Of a stretch of 64,000 nt of DNA, positions 35,876 through 45,265 are shown in pieces (the stretch's first letter is position 1; every line of letters begins with the position of its first letter). This DNA is from Sedimentisphaerales bacterium (GTDB taxonomy: Bacteria; Planctomycetota; Phycisphaerae; Sedimentisphaerales; Anaerohalosphaeraceae), in the NCBI GenBank assembly GCA_016926155.1, contig JAFGPC010000090.1, positions 1 to 64,000 on the forward strand. Direction: 5' to 3'. Under the pieces are notes generated by a model. That model searched no databases. It was not told where the DNA came from and was given only the letters and a program-made list of their open reading frames with translations. The position numbers and the translations under genes were made by a program.

Positions 35876-36244
35876 GTGAAAACGAAACTATTGGATTTTG
35901 TGGAAAGCGCCAGCCTGAAGAAGGAGATGCCGCATTTTGAGATTGGGGATACGGTGGATGTGCACTGTCGTATCCAGGAAGGCAACAAGACCCGTGTGCA
36001 GATTTTTAATGGAACCGTGATTGCACGAGGCGGTCGAGGCATCAATGAAACCTTTACTGTCCGCCGGATGGTGGGGGATGAGGGTGTGGAGCGGATTTTC
36101 CCGCTTAACTCGCCGAATGTGGTCGATATTCGCCCGATACGAAGCGGCAAGGCCCGAAGAGCCAAATTGTACTATCTGCGTAACCGCAGCGGCAAGGGTG
36201 TACGCCTTTCGCATCGGCACAGTACGCATACAGTCAGCAAGTAG
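35876..36244 (+). CDS. rplS: 50S ribosomal protein L19
   Basis: 122 residues with the L19 motifs PHFEIGDTVDVHCRI and GRGINETFTVRR, and the SGKARRAKLYYLRNRSGK tail. GTG start at 35876 after GGGAG, ten bases away. Forms a bridge between the subunits. Fourth ribosome-linked gene of the operon. Confidence 0.97.
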   Translation: MKTKLLDFVESASLKKEMPHFEIGDTVDVHCRIQEGNKTRVQIFNGTVIARGGRGINETFTVRRMVGDEGVERIFPLNSPNVVDIRPIRSGKARRAKLYYLRNRSGKGVRLSHRHSTHTVSK

Positions 36245-36255
36245 CCGGATCGGCT

Positions 36256-36660
36256 GTGTGGCTTCCGCGTTTTTACCGTCGCTATCTGCGTGCCGATACA
36301 AAGCGCCTGGGTCGATGGGGGGAACGGCAGGCCTTGCGGCGTTTACGGCGCAAGGGCTATACGGTTATCGCACGGAACTGGCGATGCGAAGCAGGCGAGG
36401 TCGATCTGGTGATGGCCGATCCGAATGGGACAGTGGCGTTTGTAGAGGTCAAAACCCGGCGCGATGAGATCTGGGCGGCTGCACAGGATGCGGTAGGATA
36501 TGCCAAGCGCAAACATATCAGCAGTGTAGCTCGCTACTTTGTACAAAGGTATGGCATTAAAGATCGACCGTTACGATTCGACATTGTGGCTGTCATACTT
36601 ACGGAAAAAGACCCGGTGGAGATTCGACATTATGAAAATGCGTTTCGAGTCACGCAGTGA
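36256..36660 (+). CDS. yraN: UPF0102 (YraN-type) protein
   Basis: 134 residues. The restriction-endonuclease-like core has LGRWGERQALRRLRRKGY, EVDLVMADPNGTVAFVEVK and TRRDEIWAAAQDAV, with the Asp, Glu and Lys of the PD-(D/E)XK fold (Asp in EVDLV; Glu-Val-Lys in VEVKTR). Function in bacteria is unsettled; a nuclease role is likely from the fold. Start GTG 36256, eleven bases after the rplS stop, with a weak ribosome site. A terminator closes the operon. Confidence 0.9.
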   Translation: MWLPRFYRRYLRADTKRLGRWGERQALRRLRRKGYTVIARNWRCEAGEVDLVMADPNGTVAFVEVKTRRDEIWAAAQDAVGYAKRKHISSVARYFVQRYGIKDRPLRFDIVAVILTEKDPVEIRHYENAFRVTQ

Positions 36661-36680
36661 ACGGAAAAGACATAAGAAAG

Positions 36681-36713
36681 AAACGGACAGGTTGGAAACG
36701 CCTGTCCGTTTTT
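36681..36713 (+). terminator. Rho-independent terminator of the ffh operon
   Basis: AAACGGACAGG (36681-36691) pairs perfectly with CCTGTCCGTTT (36701-36711), with TTGGAAACG as loop that contains a GAAA tetraloop closed by G-C, followed by a T-rich run. Confidence 0.92.
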
Positions 36714-36729
36714 ATTTTAGGTAACTCCG

Positions 36730-37503
36730 ATGGAACTGATTGATACACATGCCCACTTGACATTTGATGAGTTAGTTGCCGATGTGGATCAGGTGCTGTC
36801 GCGCAGCCGGTTGGTCGGTGTGCGAAAATGGATTACGGTTGGTACCGATAGCGAGCATAATCGTAAAGCCGTCGAATTGACCAGAATGCACGAGGGAATT
36901 TTTGCGGCGGTGGGAATCCACCCCCACCACGCCAAAGATGTTACGTCCGACGATATGGCTCTGCTGCGGGAATTGGCACAAGAAGAGAAGGTGGTGGCCA
37001 TTGGGGAGACTGGGCTTGATTTTCACTACAACTTCAGCAGGCAGGATGCCCAACGGCAGATATTTCGAGCCCAATTGGACATGGCGGCTGAATTTAATCT
37101 GCCGGTTGTGGTGCATTGTCGAAATGCTTTCGAGGAGACGCTGGCGATTCTGACCGACTTTACTGGCAAACTCAAAGGGGTTGTGTTTCACTGCTATAGC
37201 GAAGGCGCTCCGCAAGCTGAGGCGCTTCTGGAACGAGGCTATTTTCTTTCCTTTACAGGAATCGTGACGTTTAACAGCGGTAATCAAGTGCGAGAAGCGG
37301 CCGCGATTGTTCCAACCGACCGGATGATGATCGAAACGGATTGTCCTTACATTTCGCCGGTTCCGGTGCGGAACCAGCGTCCGTGTGAGCCGGCCCTGCT
37401 GATTCACACCGCCCAAAAAATTGCGGAAATCAAACAAATCCCATTGGACAGACTAGCCTTAGAACTATCCAATACCAGCAAAACTTTTTTTGGAATTTCT
37501 TAA
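36730..37503 (+). CDS. TatD-family metal-dependent DNase
   Basis: 257 residues. Metal-binding residues of the TIM barrel are visible: HAH in IDTHAHLTFD (residues 6-8), Glu in GETGLDF, His in HCRNAF and HCYSEG, and Asp in ETDCPYISPVP. TatD-family enzymes are 3'-5' exonucleases or other metal-dependent hydrolases. ATG 36730 starts just downstream of the ffh terminator, so it has its own promoter or reads through. The PhoD-like gene overlaps its end. Confidence 0.92.
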   Translation: MELIDTHAHLTFDELVADVDQVLSRSRLVGVRKWITVGTDSEHNRKAVELTRMHEGIFAAVGIHPHHAKDVTSDDMALLRELAQEEKVVAIGETGLDFHYNFSRQDAQRQIFRAQLDMAAEFNLPVVVHCRNAFEETLAILTDFTGKLKGVVFHCYSEGAPQAEALLERGYFLSFTGIVTFNSGNQVREAAAIVPTDRMMIETDCPYISPVPVRNQRPCEPALLIHTAQKIAEIKQIPLDRLALELSNTSKTFFGIS

Positions 37504-37532
37504 TGATGGTTTGCTTTTCAGGGAGGATGTAT

Positions 37533-39140
37533 ATGTCCAAGGCAAAACGTTCATTCCTTACACTGATTTTTATTATTCTGAATTCCAGTGTTCTTGCCGT
37601 TCAATACCAACATGAGCAGTACAAGCGGCAAGGTCTGAATGTGATAGCCGCTGCTGTTGATGGAAAAGGCATTCCATACATTGAGCCAATTCTACGGTAT
37701 CTTGAGGAACACCCCGATGATCTTGAATCGATGTATCTGCTTACAGTTCTCTATACGCAGCAAGGTGAGCAGGATAAAGCCATGGAATGGATGAAGCGGG
37801 CCCTTGATAAGGGCCTTCCCATCGGACGTTTTATTGCCGGTCCTCGCGATTTGCTTAGACCCCTTCATGAGTCTAAGACATTCCGTGAAGTTGTTGACAT
37901 GCATATGGATTCCCATGCCTGGGACAAAGTGATACATGGTCCACTACTTGGAAATGTTACCGATACGAGTGCCCAATTCTGGATTCGGACAGACCAAGAA
38001 GTAACCATCCGACTTGAAGGAATCTGTGTTGGATCACCCTTTGACAGATTGGAAACCATCCCACCAGAGGCGACCACTCTGTCAGAAAACGATTATACGA
38101 CAGTTCTTACATTGCAAAACCTCCGGCCGGGGAAACAGTACTTGTATTATGTGTTTGTGGATGAGATCTTTTGCAGGGGAGGACTATTTCGTACATTCCC
38201 ATCCGCTGGGAAAGGAGCGATATTTTCCATCGGCTTTGGCGGCGGAGCAGGCTACACTCCACAGCATGAACGGATGTGGAGTACAATTTCCTCACACAAC
38301 CTGACGGCATTTCTGTTTCTCGGCGATAATGTGTATATTGACCAGCCGGAAAAACCGGCCGCCCAGAAGTACTGTTACTATCGAAGGCAGTCACAGCCCT
38401 GGTATCGTGAGTTTGTTTCGCGAACACCGATTTATGCCATCTGGGATGATCACGACTTCGTAGATGATGATGGTCGGGGCGGACCACAAATTGAGATTCC
38501 CGCATGGAAACGGAAGGTATGGGAGGTTTTCAAACAGAACTGGGCCAATCCATCTTATGGCAGAGGTCGGACGTATCCGGGCTGTTGGTTCGATTTCATG
38601 ATTGCGGATGTGCACTTTATTATGCTGGACGGGCGATACTACCGCGAAAATCCCAAAGGAAACAATCCTTCCATGCTGGGTCCTTTTCAAAAAAAATGGC
38701 TTAAGGAGACTCTAAAGAAGAGCAGTAGCGCATTCAAAATCCTCGTCTCTCCCGTTCCTTGGGCCATGAACACCAAACCCGGCAGTCTTGATACATGGGA
38801 TGGATATGCGACCGAACGGAAAGAAATATTTACCTTCATCGAGCAAAACAAGATCGAAGGAATCCTCCTGCTCAGCGCTGATCGCCATCGCAGCGATCTT
38901 TGGAAAATCGAAAGACCCAACGGCTATGATTTCTATGAATTCGAAAGTTCACGGTTAACCAATATCCATAAACATGGACCGCAAAAGGGAAGCCTGTTCA
39001 GTTATAACGAGAAATGCTCTTTCGGCAAGCTGACATTTGATACAGTACAAAGCAATCCCCAGGTCAACTATGAAATCTACAATATCGACAATCAGCGAGT
39101 CTATACTTTCACGATAAAGCACAGCCAGCTTGAATTGTAA
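37533..39140 (+). CDS. exported PhoD-like phosphatase with TPR-like N-terminus
   Basis: 535 residues. A signal peptide (about 1-22, cut after LAV) is followed by a helical, TPR-like part (about 45-90, LEEHPDDLESMYLLTVLYTQ), a fibronectin-like N-terminal PhoD domain (VTDTSAQFWIRTDQEV) and the metallophosphatase domain: FLFLGDNVYID, IWDDHDFVDDD, LLLSADRHRS. The Asp, His and Asn of these motifs bind metal. PhoD enzymes act as phosphodi- or monoesterases outside the cell. ATG 37533 is six bases after GGGAGG; the frame begins earlier but overlaps tatD. TPR-like part is unusual for PhoD. Confidence 0.85.
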   Translation: MSKAKRSFLTLIFIILNSSVLAVQYQHEQYKRQGLNVIAAAVDGKGIPYIEPILRYLEEHPDDLESMYLLTVLYTQQGEQDKAMEWMKRALDKGLPIGRFIAGPRDLLRPLHESKTFREVVDMHMDSHAWDKVIHGPLLGNVTDTSAQFWIRTDQEVTIRLEGICVGSPFDRLETIPPEATTLSENDYTTVLTLQNLRPGKQYLYYVFVDEIFCRGGLFRTFPSAGKGAIFSIGFGGGAGYTPQHERMWSTISSHNLTAFLFLGDNVYIDQPEKPAAQKYCYYRRQSQPWYREFVSRTPIYAIWDDHDFVDDDGRGGPQIEIPAWKRKVWEVFKQNWANPSYGRGRTYPGCWFDFMIADVHFIMLDGRYYRENPKGNNPSMLGPFQKKWLKETLKKSSSAFKILVSPVPWAMNTKPGSLDTWDGYATERKEIFTFIEQNKIEGILLLSADRHRSDLWKIERPNGYDFYEFESSRLTNIHKHGPQKGSLFSYNEKCSFGKLTFDTVQSNPQVNYEIYNIDNQRVYTFTIKHSQLEL

Positions 39141-39164
39141 CCAGTTCCCCCAAAGTTACCACGA

Positions 39165-40691
39165 CTATTGAGACAGGATCTCTTGGATCGGTTTCTGATA
39201 GAACAGGCCGAAATTGCTTAAGGTTATAACGAGACGCGATTTGTCAATTCTTAGCCGTACCTTTTGCGTCGTTACCGGTTCGATCCGCAACAGCCGCTTG
39301 TATCCTACAGTGGTCCCTTCTGTGATGTTTCGCCATTGCCCACCCAGCCAGGCCTCGATCGAAAATTGTTCGATGTGCTGACCTTTTGCGATATACTCCT
39401 GCAACATTATTACGTTAAAGGTCTTAGCCTGCTTCAGGTTAAATTCAATGGTTGCTGTGGTTATCCCATTTGGGGTAGCCCAATACGTATCATCCTTTCC
39501 ATCCACGATTTTAACGGCGGAATGAAATCCCAATGATCCGCGCTGCTCTGAGGCCCAGGCCTCAGTTCCTTTTGCCAGATTTACAGCAAATGTACTACGG
39601 ATCACCTTACCGAAATCCCGCAGGCGATGGGCGTCGGTTTCATGGATCAGGCCGCGCCGGTCGGGTGGAATATTCAAGAGCAATAACGAGTTTCGTCCCA
39701 CCGAACTGTAATAGATATCCAGCAGTTTTTCGAGACTCTTGACCTTATCGTCCTCGGCAGGGTGGTAAAACCATCCCGGCCGAACCGAAACATCCGTCTC
39801 AGCCGGATACCATACGATGTAGTTAGCCTTACGGATTGCTTCAAAACTGCCCAAATTCTTTGCTTGGGGATTGATCTTGTATTCCAGCACATCCAGTGCA
39901 TTGACTCCAATCGGGCTCCACTCCGTCTCTCGAGCGTATCCCGCTTCATTCCCGACCCACCGCACATCGGGCCCGTTAAAAATCACTGCATCCGGCTGCA
40001 GACGACGTACCGTTGCAAAATAACTGGGCCAGTCGTATTCCTGTCGTTTTCCATTGGGTCCTTCTCCGCAGGCGCCGTCCATCCAGACTTCGGCTACCGG
40101 TCCGTATTGGGTTAAAAGCTCCTCAAGCTGGTTGATGTAATATTGATTATATTTTGGGGAATTCCCATACGTTGATTCATGACGATCCCATGGCGACAGA
40201 TATAATCCCAGTTCCAGGCCTTCGTCTCTGCAGGCCCGGGCCAGTTCGGCGACCACATCGCCTTTGCCCCCTTGCCAGGAACTGCCCGCGACCGTATGAT
40301 CGGTATACTTGCTTGGCCACAGACAAAAACCGTCATGATGTTTGGCCGTTAGAATAATCATCTTCATTCCCGCCTCTTTACATACCTTTACCCATTGACG
40401 ACAGTCCAGTTCGGAAGGATTGAAAATCGATGGGTTCTCGGTGCCATCGCCCCATTCTTTATTGGTAAAGGTATTCACGGTAAAATGGATGAATCCGATC
40501 AATTCCCGCTGCTGCCATTGGAGTTGCCTCGGATGTGGGAGTGCATTCGCCGCTTTCAGTAGGAGTTGCTCATTGGTATCCTCTGGAGAAACCGGAATGG
40601 CCCTCCAGGCAGAAGGAGCACTGTTACAGGAACACACCGGTAGTAATAGGAGAACGAAAGTGATTTGCCCTAGAAAATGTCGCATTGTCAT
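39165..40691 (-). CDS. lipoprotein alpha-L-fucosidase (GH29)
   Basis: 508 residues. The N-terminus is a lipoprotein signal (LLLLPVCSC; lipid on Cys20 or Cys22). The GH29 domain has HFTVNTFTNKEWGDG, ILTAKHHDGFCLWPS and the nucleophile Asp in EVWMDGACG. The acid/base residue is less clear. A C-terminal beta region (about 390-500) looks like a carbohydrate-binding or F5/8-type domain. The enzyme releases terminal fucose. ATG 40691 follows AAAGGATAGGAACC; the longer frame to 40805 would start before the signal. Convergent with the PhoD-like gene. Confidence 0.93.
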   Translation of the reverse strand: MTMRHFLGQITFVLLLLPVCSCNSAPSAWRAIPVSPEDTNEQLLLKAANALPHPRQLQWQQRELIGFIHFTVNTFTNKEWGDGTENPSIFNPSELDCRQWVKVCKEAGMKMIILTAKHHDGFCLWPSKYTDHTVAGSSWQGGKGDVVAELARACRDEGLELGLYLSPWDRHESTYGNSPKYNQYYINQLEELLTQYGPVAEVWMDGACGEGPNGKRQEYDWPSYFATVRRLQPDAVIFNGPDVRWVGNEAGYARETEWSPIGVNALDVLEYKINPQAKNLGSFEAIRKANYIVWYPAETDVSVRPGWFYHPAEDDKVKSLEKLLDIYYSSVGRNSLLLLNIPPDRRGLIHETDAHRLRDFGKVIRSTFAVNLAKGTEAWASEQRGSLGFHSAVKIVDGKDDTYWATPNGITTATIEFNLKQAKTFNVIMLQEYIAKGQHIEQFSIEAWLGGQWRNITEGTTVGYKRLLRIEPVTTQKVRLRIDKSRLVITLSNFGLFYQKPIQEILSQ

Positions 40692-41245
40692 GGTTCCTAT
40701 CCTTTCAAAAATAACGAAATTGTCATCAAATTTGCAGTAGGTATTTGTGAGATCAAATACATCCTTCTGCTCTTTTATGGTATCTTCTTGGCCTTTTCCT
40801 AACAAGATTTTTTAGAAATCGAGGATTTTTTACTTGTTACCCTCGGATTTAGGTACATACAATAGAATGTTGTCCGAAAGTGATTGACAATGAGTTTTCT
40901 CGTTTGACGTGCGACATTCGCCCCAAGGCGCCGGAAAGTATCAGGGCTTGGCGGCAATGCCCGATCGTTATTGTCTTCTCCCTTTCCCGGACAGTTTGAC
41001 AATGACAATAATGGACTGGCATATGCCTTTGCAATGAGGAGTTTAAGAATTCTTCCAGGCCCGGGTCGCTTTTCGATTTGCTTATTTGCAAGCTATCTAC
41101 AGCATGTTTCCCCATGGCCACATCGGAAAAGGTATATTCCATAATATGTTATTAGGCAGATGGATGTGTGTAACGGCCTACTCCCCCCAAGAGGGAAAGG
41201 CCTGAAATTCTTTTCTGTTAGATTTATTATGAGCGAAGGACAGGT
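40692..41245. other. non-coding gap upstream of the RRM gene
   Basis: 554 bases. Two TTGACA hexamers (40884-40889 and 40996-41001) have no -10 box 16-18 bases downstream. Short minus-strand frames here have no plausible ribosome site or composition. I see no tRNA or repeat. Confidence 0.5.
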
Positions 41246-41572
41246 ATGAGTAAGAAACTGTATGTGGGCAATCTGGCTTACGGGATTACCGAAGCACAAT
41301 TGCAGGAACTGTTTGCCGAATACGGCAGCGTGGCCAGTGTCAAGATCATCACCGACCGCGAAACAAACCGCAGCAAAGGTTTTGCCTTTGTGGAATTCGC
41401 CGACGATGGCGATGTCGAGGGAGCAATCTCGGCCCTCGATGGAACGGATTTCCAGGGTCGCGCCCTTCGCGTAGCCGAAGCTCGTCCCCAGCAACAGTCC
41501 CGTGGTGGACGTGGGGGCGGCGGTCGGTTCCGTGGTGGTTCCGGTGGCGGTGGCGGCAGAGGCCGTTATTAA
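41246..41572 (+). CDS. small RRM RNA-binding protein with glycine-rich tail
   Basis: 108 residues. One RRM domain (1-78) with RNP2 LYVGNL and RNP1 KGFAFVEF, followed by a tail of Gly-Arg repeats (GGRGGGGRFRGG). Similar to cyanobacterial Rbp and other bacterial RRM proteins; binds single-stranded RNA and is often linked to cold response. AAGGACAGG precedes the ATG. It stands alone, with a terminator downstream. Confidence 0.95.
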   Translation: MSKKLYVGNLAYGITEAQLQELFAEYGSVASVKIITDRETNRSKGFAFVEFADDGDVEGAISALDGTDFQGRALRVAEARPQQQSRGGRGGGGRFRGGSGGGGGRGRY

Positions 41573-41737
41573 ACCAAAGATTCGATAATTCGGTTCAGAG
41601 GATCTGAAGCCGTTATCGCTACCTAGTGAATGGCTCAACGTTTTTATATCAGCTTAGTTTCATAGGCTGAAAAGAGGGTAGTGTACGAAAGGTTTTTTCG
41701 CATTATCCGATATTGTGGCATTCAATAAAAACCATAA

Positions 41738-41776
41738 AATACCTTGATTTCCCTGCGGGAACAGGGTATTTTTTTT
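41738..41776 (+). terminator. Rho-independent terminator after the RRM gene
   Basis: AATACCTTG (41738-41746) pairs with CAGGGTATT (41762-41770) and the inner CCC and GGG extend the stem around TGC; eight T follow (41769-41776). Confidence 0.88.
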
Positions 41777-41853
41777 GGTATCGACTAGCATTGAAGCGGA
41801 AGTTTCCCTTCTTGATCGAAATGGAAGCAAATCTGTACGCAAGGGGGATCCAC

Positions 41854-42696
41854 ATGAATACAAATCCTTTAAGGACCGTTTATTTTTTTGTTTTATATTT
41901 GGCTTTTCCATTTCTGCCTGGAGGCTTCTTATTGGCTCAGCAAGATCGTTTGGATACAGATCCGGTCCGAAAAGAATCAGTCATAAAGCAGCCCTCCTTT
42001 ATCAAAGACGGAAAACTTGATCTGCCCGCGGCTGTCAAATATTTCGAGGATCTGTACCGATCCAGGAGCAGTATTTCCATAGCCGAGTTGAAGGTGATTC
42101 GTCCCCGTTACGAGCGAACTGTCCGTATGAAAATCTGGACTCGGGGAGAAGATCGGGCCTTGATTATTATTCAAGAACCGGCTCGTGAAAAGGGTACCGC
42201 CACTTTGAAAGTGGATAAAAATCTTTGGAATTACCTTCCCAAAATCCGTCGCACCATCCGAATTCCGCCTTCCATGATGCTCGCTTCCTGGATGGGCAGC
42301 GATTTTACCAATGATGATCTGGTCCAGGAATCGTCCTATAGTAAAGATTATACCTACGAATTGGTCGGTCCGAATGAAGATCCGAATGGCTGGCTCATAC
42401 GGTTTACCGCCAAGCCTGACATTGTCGGATTATGGAATCAGTTTGAACTTGTTGTCAATAAAGAGGGAACCATCCCTCTCATGGCCCGATATTTTGATCG
42501 GAAAGATCGTTTATCCCGAACGATTGCCTGGGATCAAATTAAGACCTTCAGCGGCCGAAGAATTCCTTCACGTATGACTCTGATTCCCCTCGATCAGCCG
42601 GATAATAAGACTTTAATGACCTATCTGGAAATCGAATTCGATGTGGAAGTATCTGAAGGTACCTTTAGCCTATCACGACTCGAACAAAAACGCTGA
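41854..42696 (+). CDS. LolA-like outer membrane lipoprotein-sorting protein
   Basis: 280 residues. A signal peptide (about 1-28) leads to the PF17131-type LolA-like domain: AVKYFEDLYRSRSSISIAEL, KIWTRGEDRALIIIQEPARE, LWNYLPKIRRTIRIP and SWMGSDFTNDDLV are the hallmark motifs. These periplasmic carriers move hydrophobic cargo to the outer membrane. ATG 41854 lies six bases after AAGGGGG; the frame starts far upstream but those residues overlap the terminator. First gene of an operon with two FtsX-type permeases, an ATPase and a beta-barrel. Cargo unknown. Confidence 0.88.
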   Translation: MNTNPLRTVYFFVLYLAFPFLPGGFLLAQQDRLDTDPVRKESVIKQPSFIKDGKLDLPAAVKYFEDLYRSRSSISIAELKVIRPRYERTVRMKIWTRGEDRALIIIQEPAREKGTATLKVDKNLWNYLPKIRRTIRIPPSMMLASWMGSDFTNDDLVQESSYSKDYTYELVGPNEDPNGWLIRFTAKPDIVGLWNQFELVVNKEGTIPLMARYFDRKDRLSRTIAWDQIKTFSGRRIPSRMTLIPLDQPDNKTLMTYLEIEFDVEVSEGTFSLSRLEQKR

Positions 42697-42758
42697 CCCA
42701 ATTGTCACAAAAGCGTTGTCGAATGGTCTATAAACATAAATCATAAGGCTTTCAGCGC

Positions 42759-43994
42759 ATGTTGCATTGGAGCACAATTCGCATTGCCTGGCGCAATCTG
42801 GGTCGGAACCGAAAACGCACAGCCCTGGCGCTGCTGGCGATCGCAGTGGGCCAATTTGCCCTGTTGGCCGCCAACGGCATGATGCATGGCTATGCCGATA
42901 ACATCCGCCTGGCGATCACCGGTCCCATGATCGGCCACGTACAAATGTATACTCCGGGTTGGCGTGATGAGCAGGCGATGGATCTGGTTGTGACGGGTGT
43001 CTCTTCTAAGCTTTCGATTATCCGAGCTGATCCGGCCGTAATGAATGCCGGAGCGCGAATCTATGCACCTGTCCTGGCCGCTCCGGAGCATGATGCTTTT
43101 GCTGCTGTCGTTGTCGGTCTGGATATTCCTGTCGAATCACAGGAATATGGCATGCTCTCAAATATGAAAGAGCCTTTAGGCTTGAAAGAAGTGCTGATCG
43201 GATACCGTTTGGCCCGTCGTATTAAGGCGGAACGTGGACAGAAAATAGCGATTGTCGGTCAGGGTACCGATGGTTCCATTGCCAATGATCTCTATACCAT
43301 ACGGGACATCATCAAAAGTCCGGCTGATATTGTGAATCAAGCCGGAATCGTAATGTCTCTGGCCGAAGCCCAGCAATTGTTTGTCATGCCCGACAGTGTT
43401 CATAATATTGTTATTCGCACCAAGGAATCCGATCAGGCAGACGAACTGGCCGAGCGTCTTCGGAAACAAGCGATTCTGTCCAGTCTGAAAATCCTTACCT
43501 GGAAAGAAGCCATCCCCGAAGTGGTTCAGCTTCTCAATGTAATGGATTATACCGGCTATATCGTGCTGGTTCTGGTGATGATCGCCGCCGTGGCCGGGAT
43601 TGCCAACACTCTCATGATGTCTACCTTCGAGCGAATGCATGAATTCGGCATGCTTCTGGCCTTGGGATCCCGGCCGGGACGTTTGGTTGGAATGATCATG
43701 GTAGAAGCTATCCTGATTGGAGTTCTTGGCGTAATCATCGGTTCATTACTGGGTTTCGGATTCGTTCTGGGAACCTCCCAATCGGGAGTCAATATGGCTT
43801 CCTGGGGCGGGCAGGGAGAGATGGAAGATCTGGCCTATATGGGTCTGAATCTGCCTCTGCATGTTTACCCTCGCCTGGAAGGAGATGACATCGTGGCCGG
43901 CCTGGTCGCCGTAGCTCTGGTCTCGCTGATTGCATCTCTCTGGCCGGCTTCCGTAGCCGCACGATTGGAACCTATGGAGGCGATGCGTACATGA
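42759..43994 (+). CDS. FtsX-family ABC transporter permease (first)
   Basis: 411 residues with the FtsX/MacB/LolC layout: one N-terminal helix (about 20-42), a large periplasmic domain (about 45-265) and three C-terminal helices with ANTLMMSTFERMHEFGMLLA and LEPMEAMRT at the end. Begins 62 bases after the LolA-like gene. The next permease overlaps as ATGA. Couples ATP hydrolysis to movement of substrate in the periplasm. Confidence 0.93.
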   Translation: MLHWSTIRIAWRNLGRNRKRTALALLAIAVGQFALLAANGMMHGYADNIRLAITGPMIGHVQMYTPGWRDEQAMDLVVTGVSSKLSIIRADPAVMNAGARIYAPVLAAPEHDAFAAVVVGLDIPVESQEYGMLSNMKEPLGLKEVLIGYRLARRIKAERGQKIAIVGQGTDGSIANDLYTIRDIIKSPADIVNQAGIVMSLAEAQQLFVMPDSVHNIVIRTKESDQADELAERLRKQAILSSLKILTWKEAIPEVVQLLNVMDYTGYIVLVLVMIAAVAGIANTLMMSTFERMHEFGMLLALGSRPGRLVGMIMVEAILIGVLGVIIGSLLGFGFVLGTSQSGVNMASWGGQGEMEDLAYMGLNLPLHVYPRLEGDDIVAGLVAVALVSLIASLWPASVAARLEPMEAMRT

Positions 43995-45232
43995 AAATCA
44001 ATCTTTCCGCAAGATATGCCTTTCGTAGTCTAAGCCGCCATTTGCGCCGGACCACTCTGTCTATTCTGGGCGTAGGCGTAGGCTGTGGATTGTGTTTGTT
44101 CACAATCGCATTTATTCGCGGAGAGAAAAAAATGATGGTTCGTGCCGCCGCCGAAAGCGGTGCCGGCCACCTTACGGTTGTGCCCAACGCATGGATCAAT
44201 ACTCGTGACAATGACTTGCGACTGGATAATTGGGAATCGAAACGTCAGGAGATTGGTGATATCGAGGGGATTCGGATCGTCACTCCTCGTGCCGAGACGG
44301 ACGCCTTGCTGGCTTTTGGTACGCGGATGCGGGGTATTCAGATGACCGGCGTCGATCCGCAGACCGAACCTGTCGCCAATCGCCTGGTTCAAAAGCTGGT
44401 TGAAGGGCGATATCTTACCTCTGGAGAAACCGGTAGAGTAGTTATTGGACGTACGGTAACCAAACGGCTCGATGTGGCCCTGGATGATGATCTGATGGTG
44501 ACCGTGGCAGGTATTGACGGCCGGATGAGCAGCGCCATGTTGCGTATTGTCGGCATCATTGAGACAGGTAGTCGGGAGCTGGACGGAACGATCTGCCATG
44601 CGACTCTGGAACAGATTCAGGAATTGACCGGCCGATCAGGCGCAACACAATTGACCATTCTTCTCGAAAAACCCGAAAATTTAGTGCATATGGAGAAACA
44701 ATTGCAGAATCATATGGGGGATTCCGCCTCGGTTCTGGATTGGGAGGAGTTATTGCCTGAAATGGCAGCGGGTGTCGAAGGGGATAAGACCTGGACTCGG
44801 ATGATCGTAATAATCATTATGACAGTCGTATTTCTGGGGATCGCCAGCGCACAACTGGCGGCAGTGTTGGAACGGCGACGTGAATTCGCCGTCCTATCGG
44901 CTCTGGGTATGAAAAGTGGAAGGCTTGTCTTAATCATGCTCATCGAGGGCGTTGTATTAGGTTTTGCAGGTGCCTTACTGGGCTTGGTGCTGGGAGTACC
45001 GACAGCCTATTATGTCGCTACTCGAGGAATTGATTTCAGCGGGCTTTATGGTGAGGTGGAAATGTCCATGTCCAACATCCTGTTTGATCCGATTTTCTAT
45101 GGCGATTTTGGATGGTGGCTTGTTCCCCTGTCTTTTGTACTGGCACTGGTCGCAACCAGTTTAAGCAGTCTTTATCCGGCGTGGTATGCGGCCCGGACCG
45201 ATCCGGCCGGGGCTTTGCGTGTGGAGCAGTAA
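43991..45232 (+). CDS. FtsX-family ABC transporter permease (second)
   Basis: 413 residues, same layout as the upstream permease but diverged: helix 1 at about 20-42, a periplasmic domain, and three C-terminal helices with SAQLAAVLERRREFAVLSAL and TDPAGALRVEQ. A pair of unlike permeases points to a LolC/LolE-type heterodimer. Starts within the previous stop and ends next to the ATPase. Confidence 0.93.
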   Translation: MKINLSARYAFRSLSRHLRRTTLSILGVGVGCGLCLFTIAFIRGEKKMMVRAAAESGAGHLTVVPNAWINTRDNDLRLDNWESKRQEIGDIEGIRIVTPRAETDALLAFGTRMRGIQMTGVDPQTEPVANRLVQKLVEGRYLTSGETGRVVIGRTVTKRLDVALDDDLMVTVAGIDGRMSSAMLRIVGIIETGSRELDGTICHATLEQIQELTGRSGATQLTILLEKPENLVHMEKQLQNHMGDSASVLDWEELLPEMAAGVEGDKTWTRMIVIIIMTVVFLGIASAQLAAVLERRREFAVLSALGMKSGRLVLIMLIEGVVLGFAGALLGLVLGVPTAYYVATRGIDFSGLYGEVEMSMSNILFDPIFYGDFGWWLVPLSFVLALVATSLSSLYPAWYAARTDPAGALRVEQ

Positions 45233-45265
45233 ATGAACGAAGCATATGAAAACAGGAGATCGTCC

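Noticed and set aside
40849-41142. 97-codon minus-strand frame upstream of the RRM gene
   Set aside because: No ribosome site, odd residue composition, and a second overlapping frame of similar length; looks like chance.
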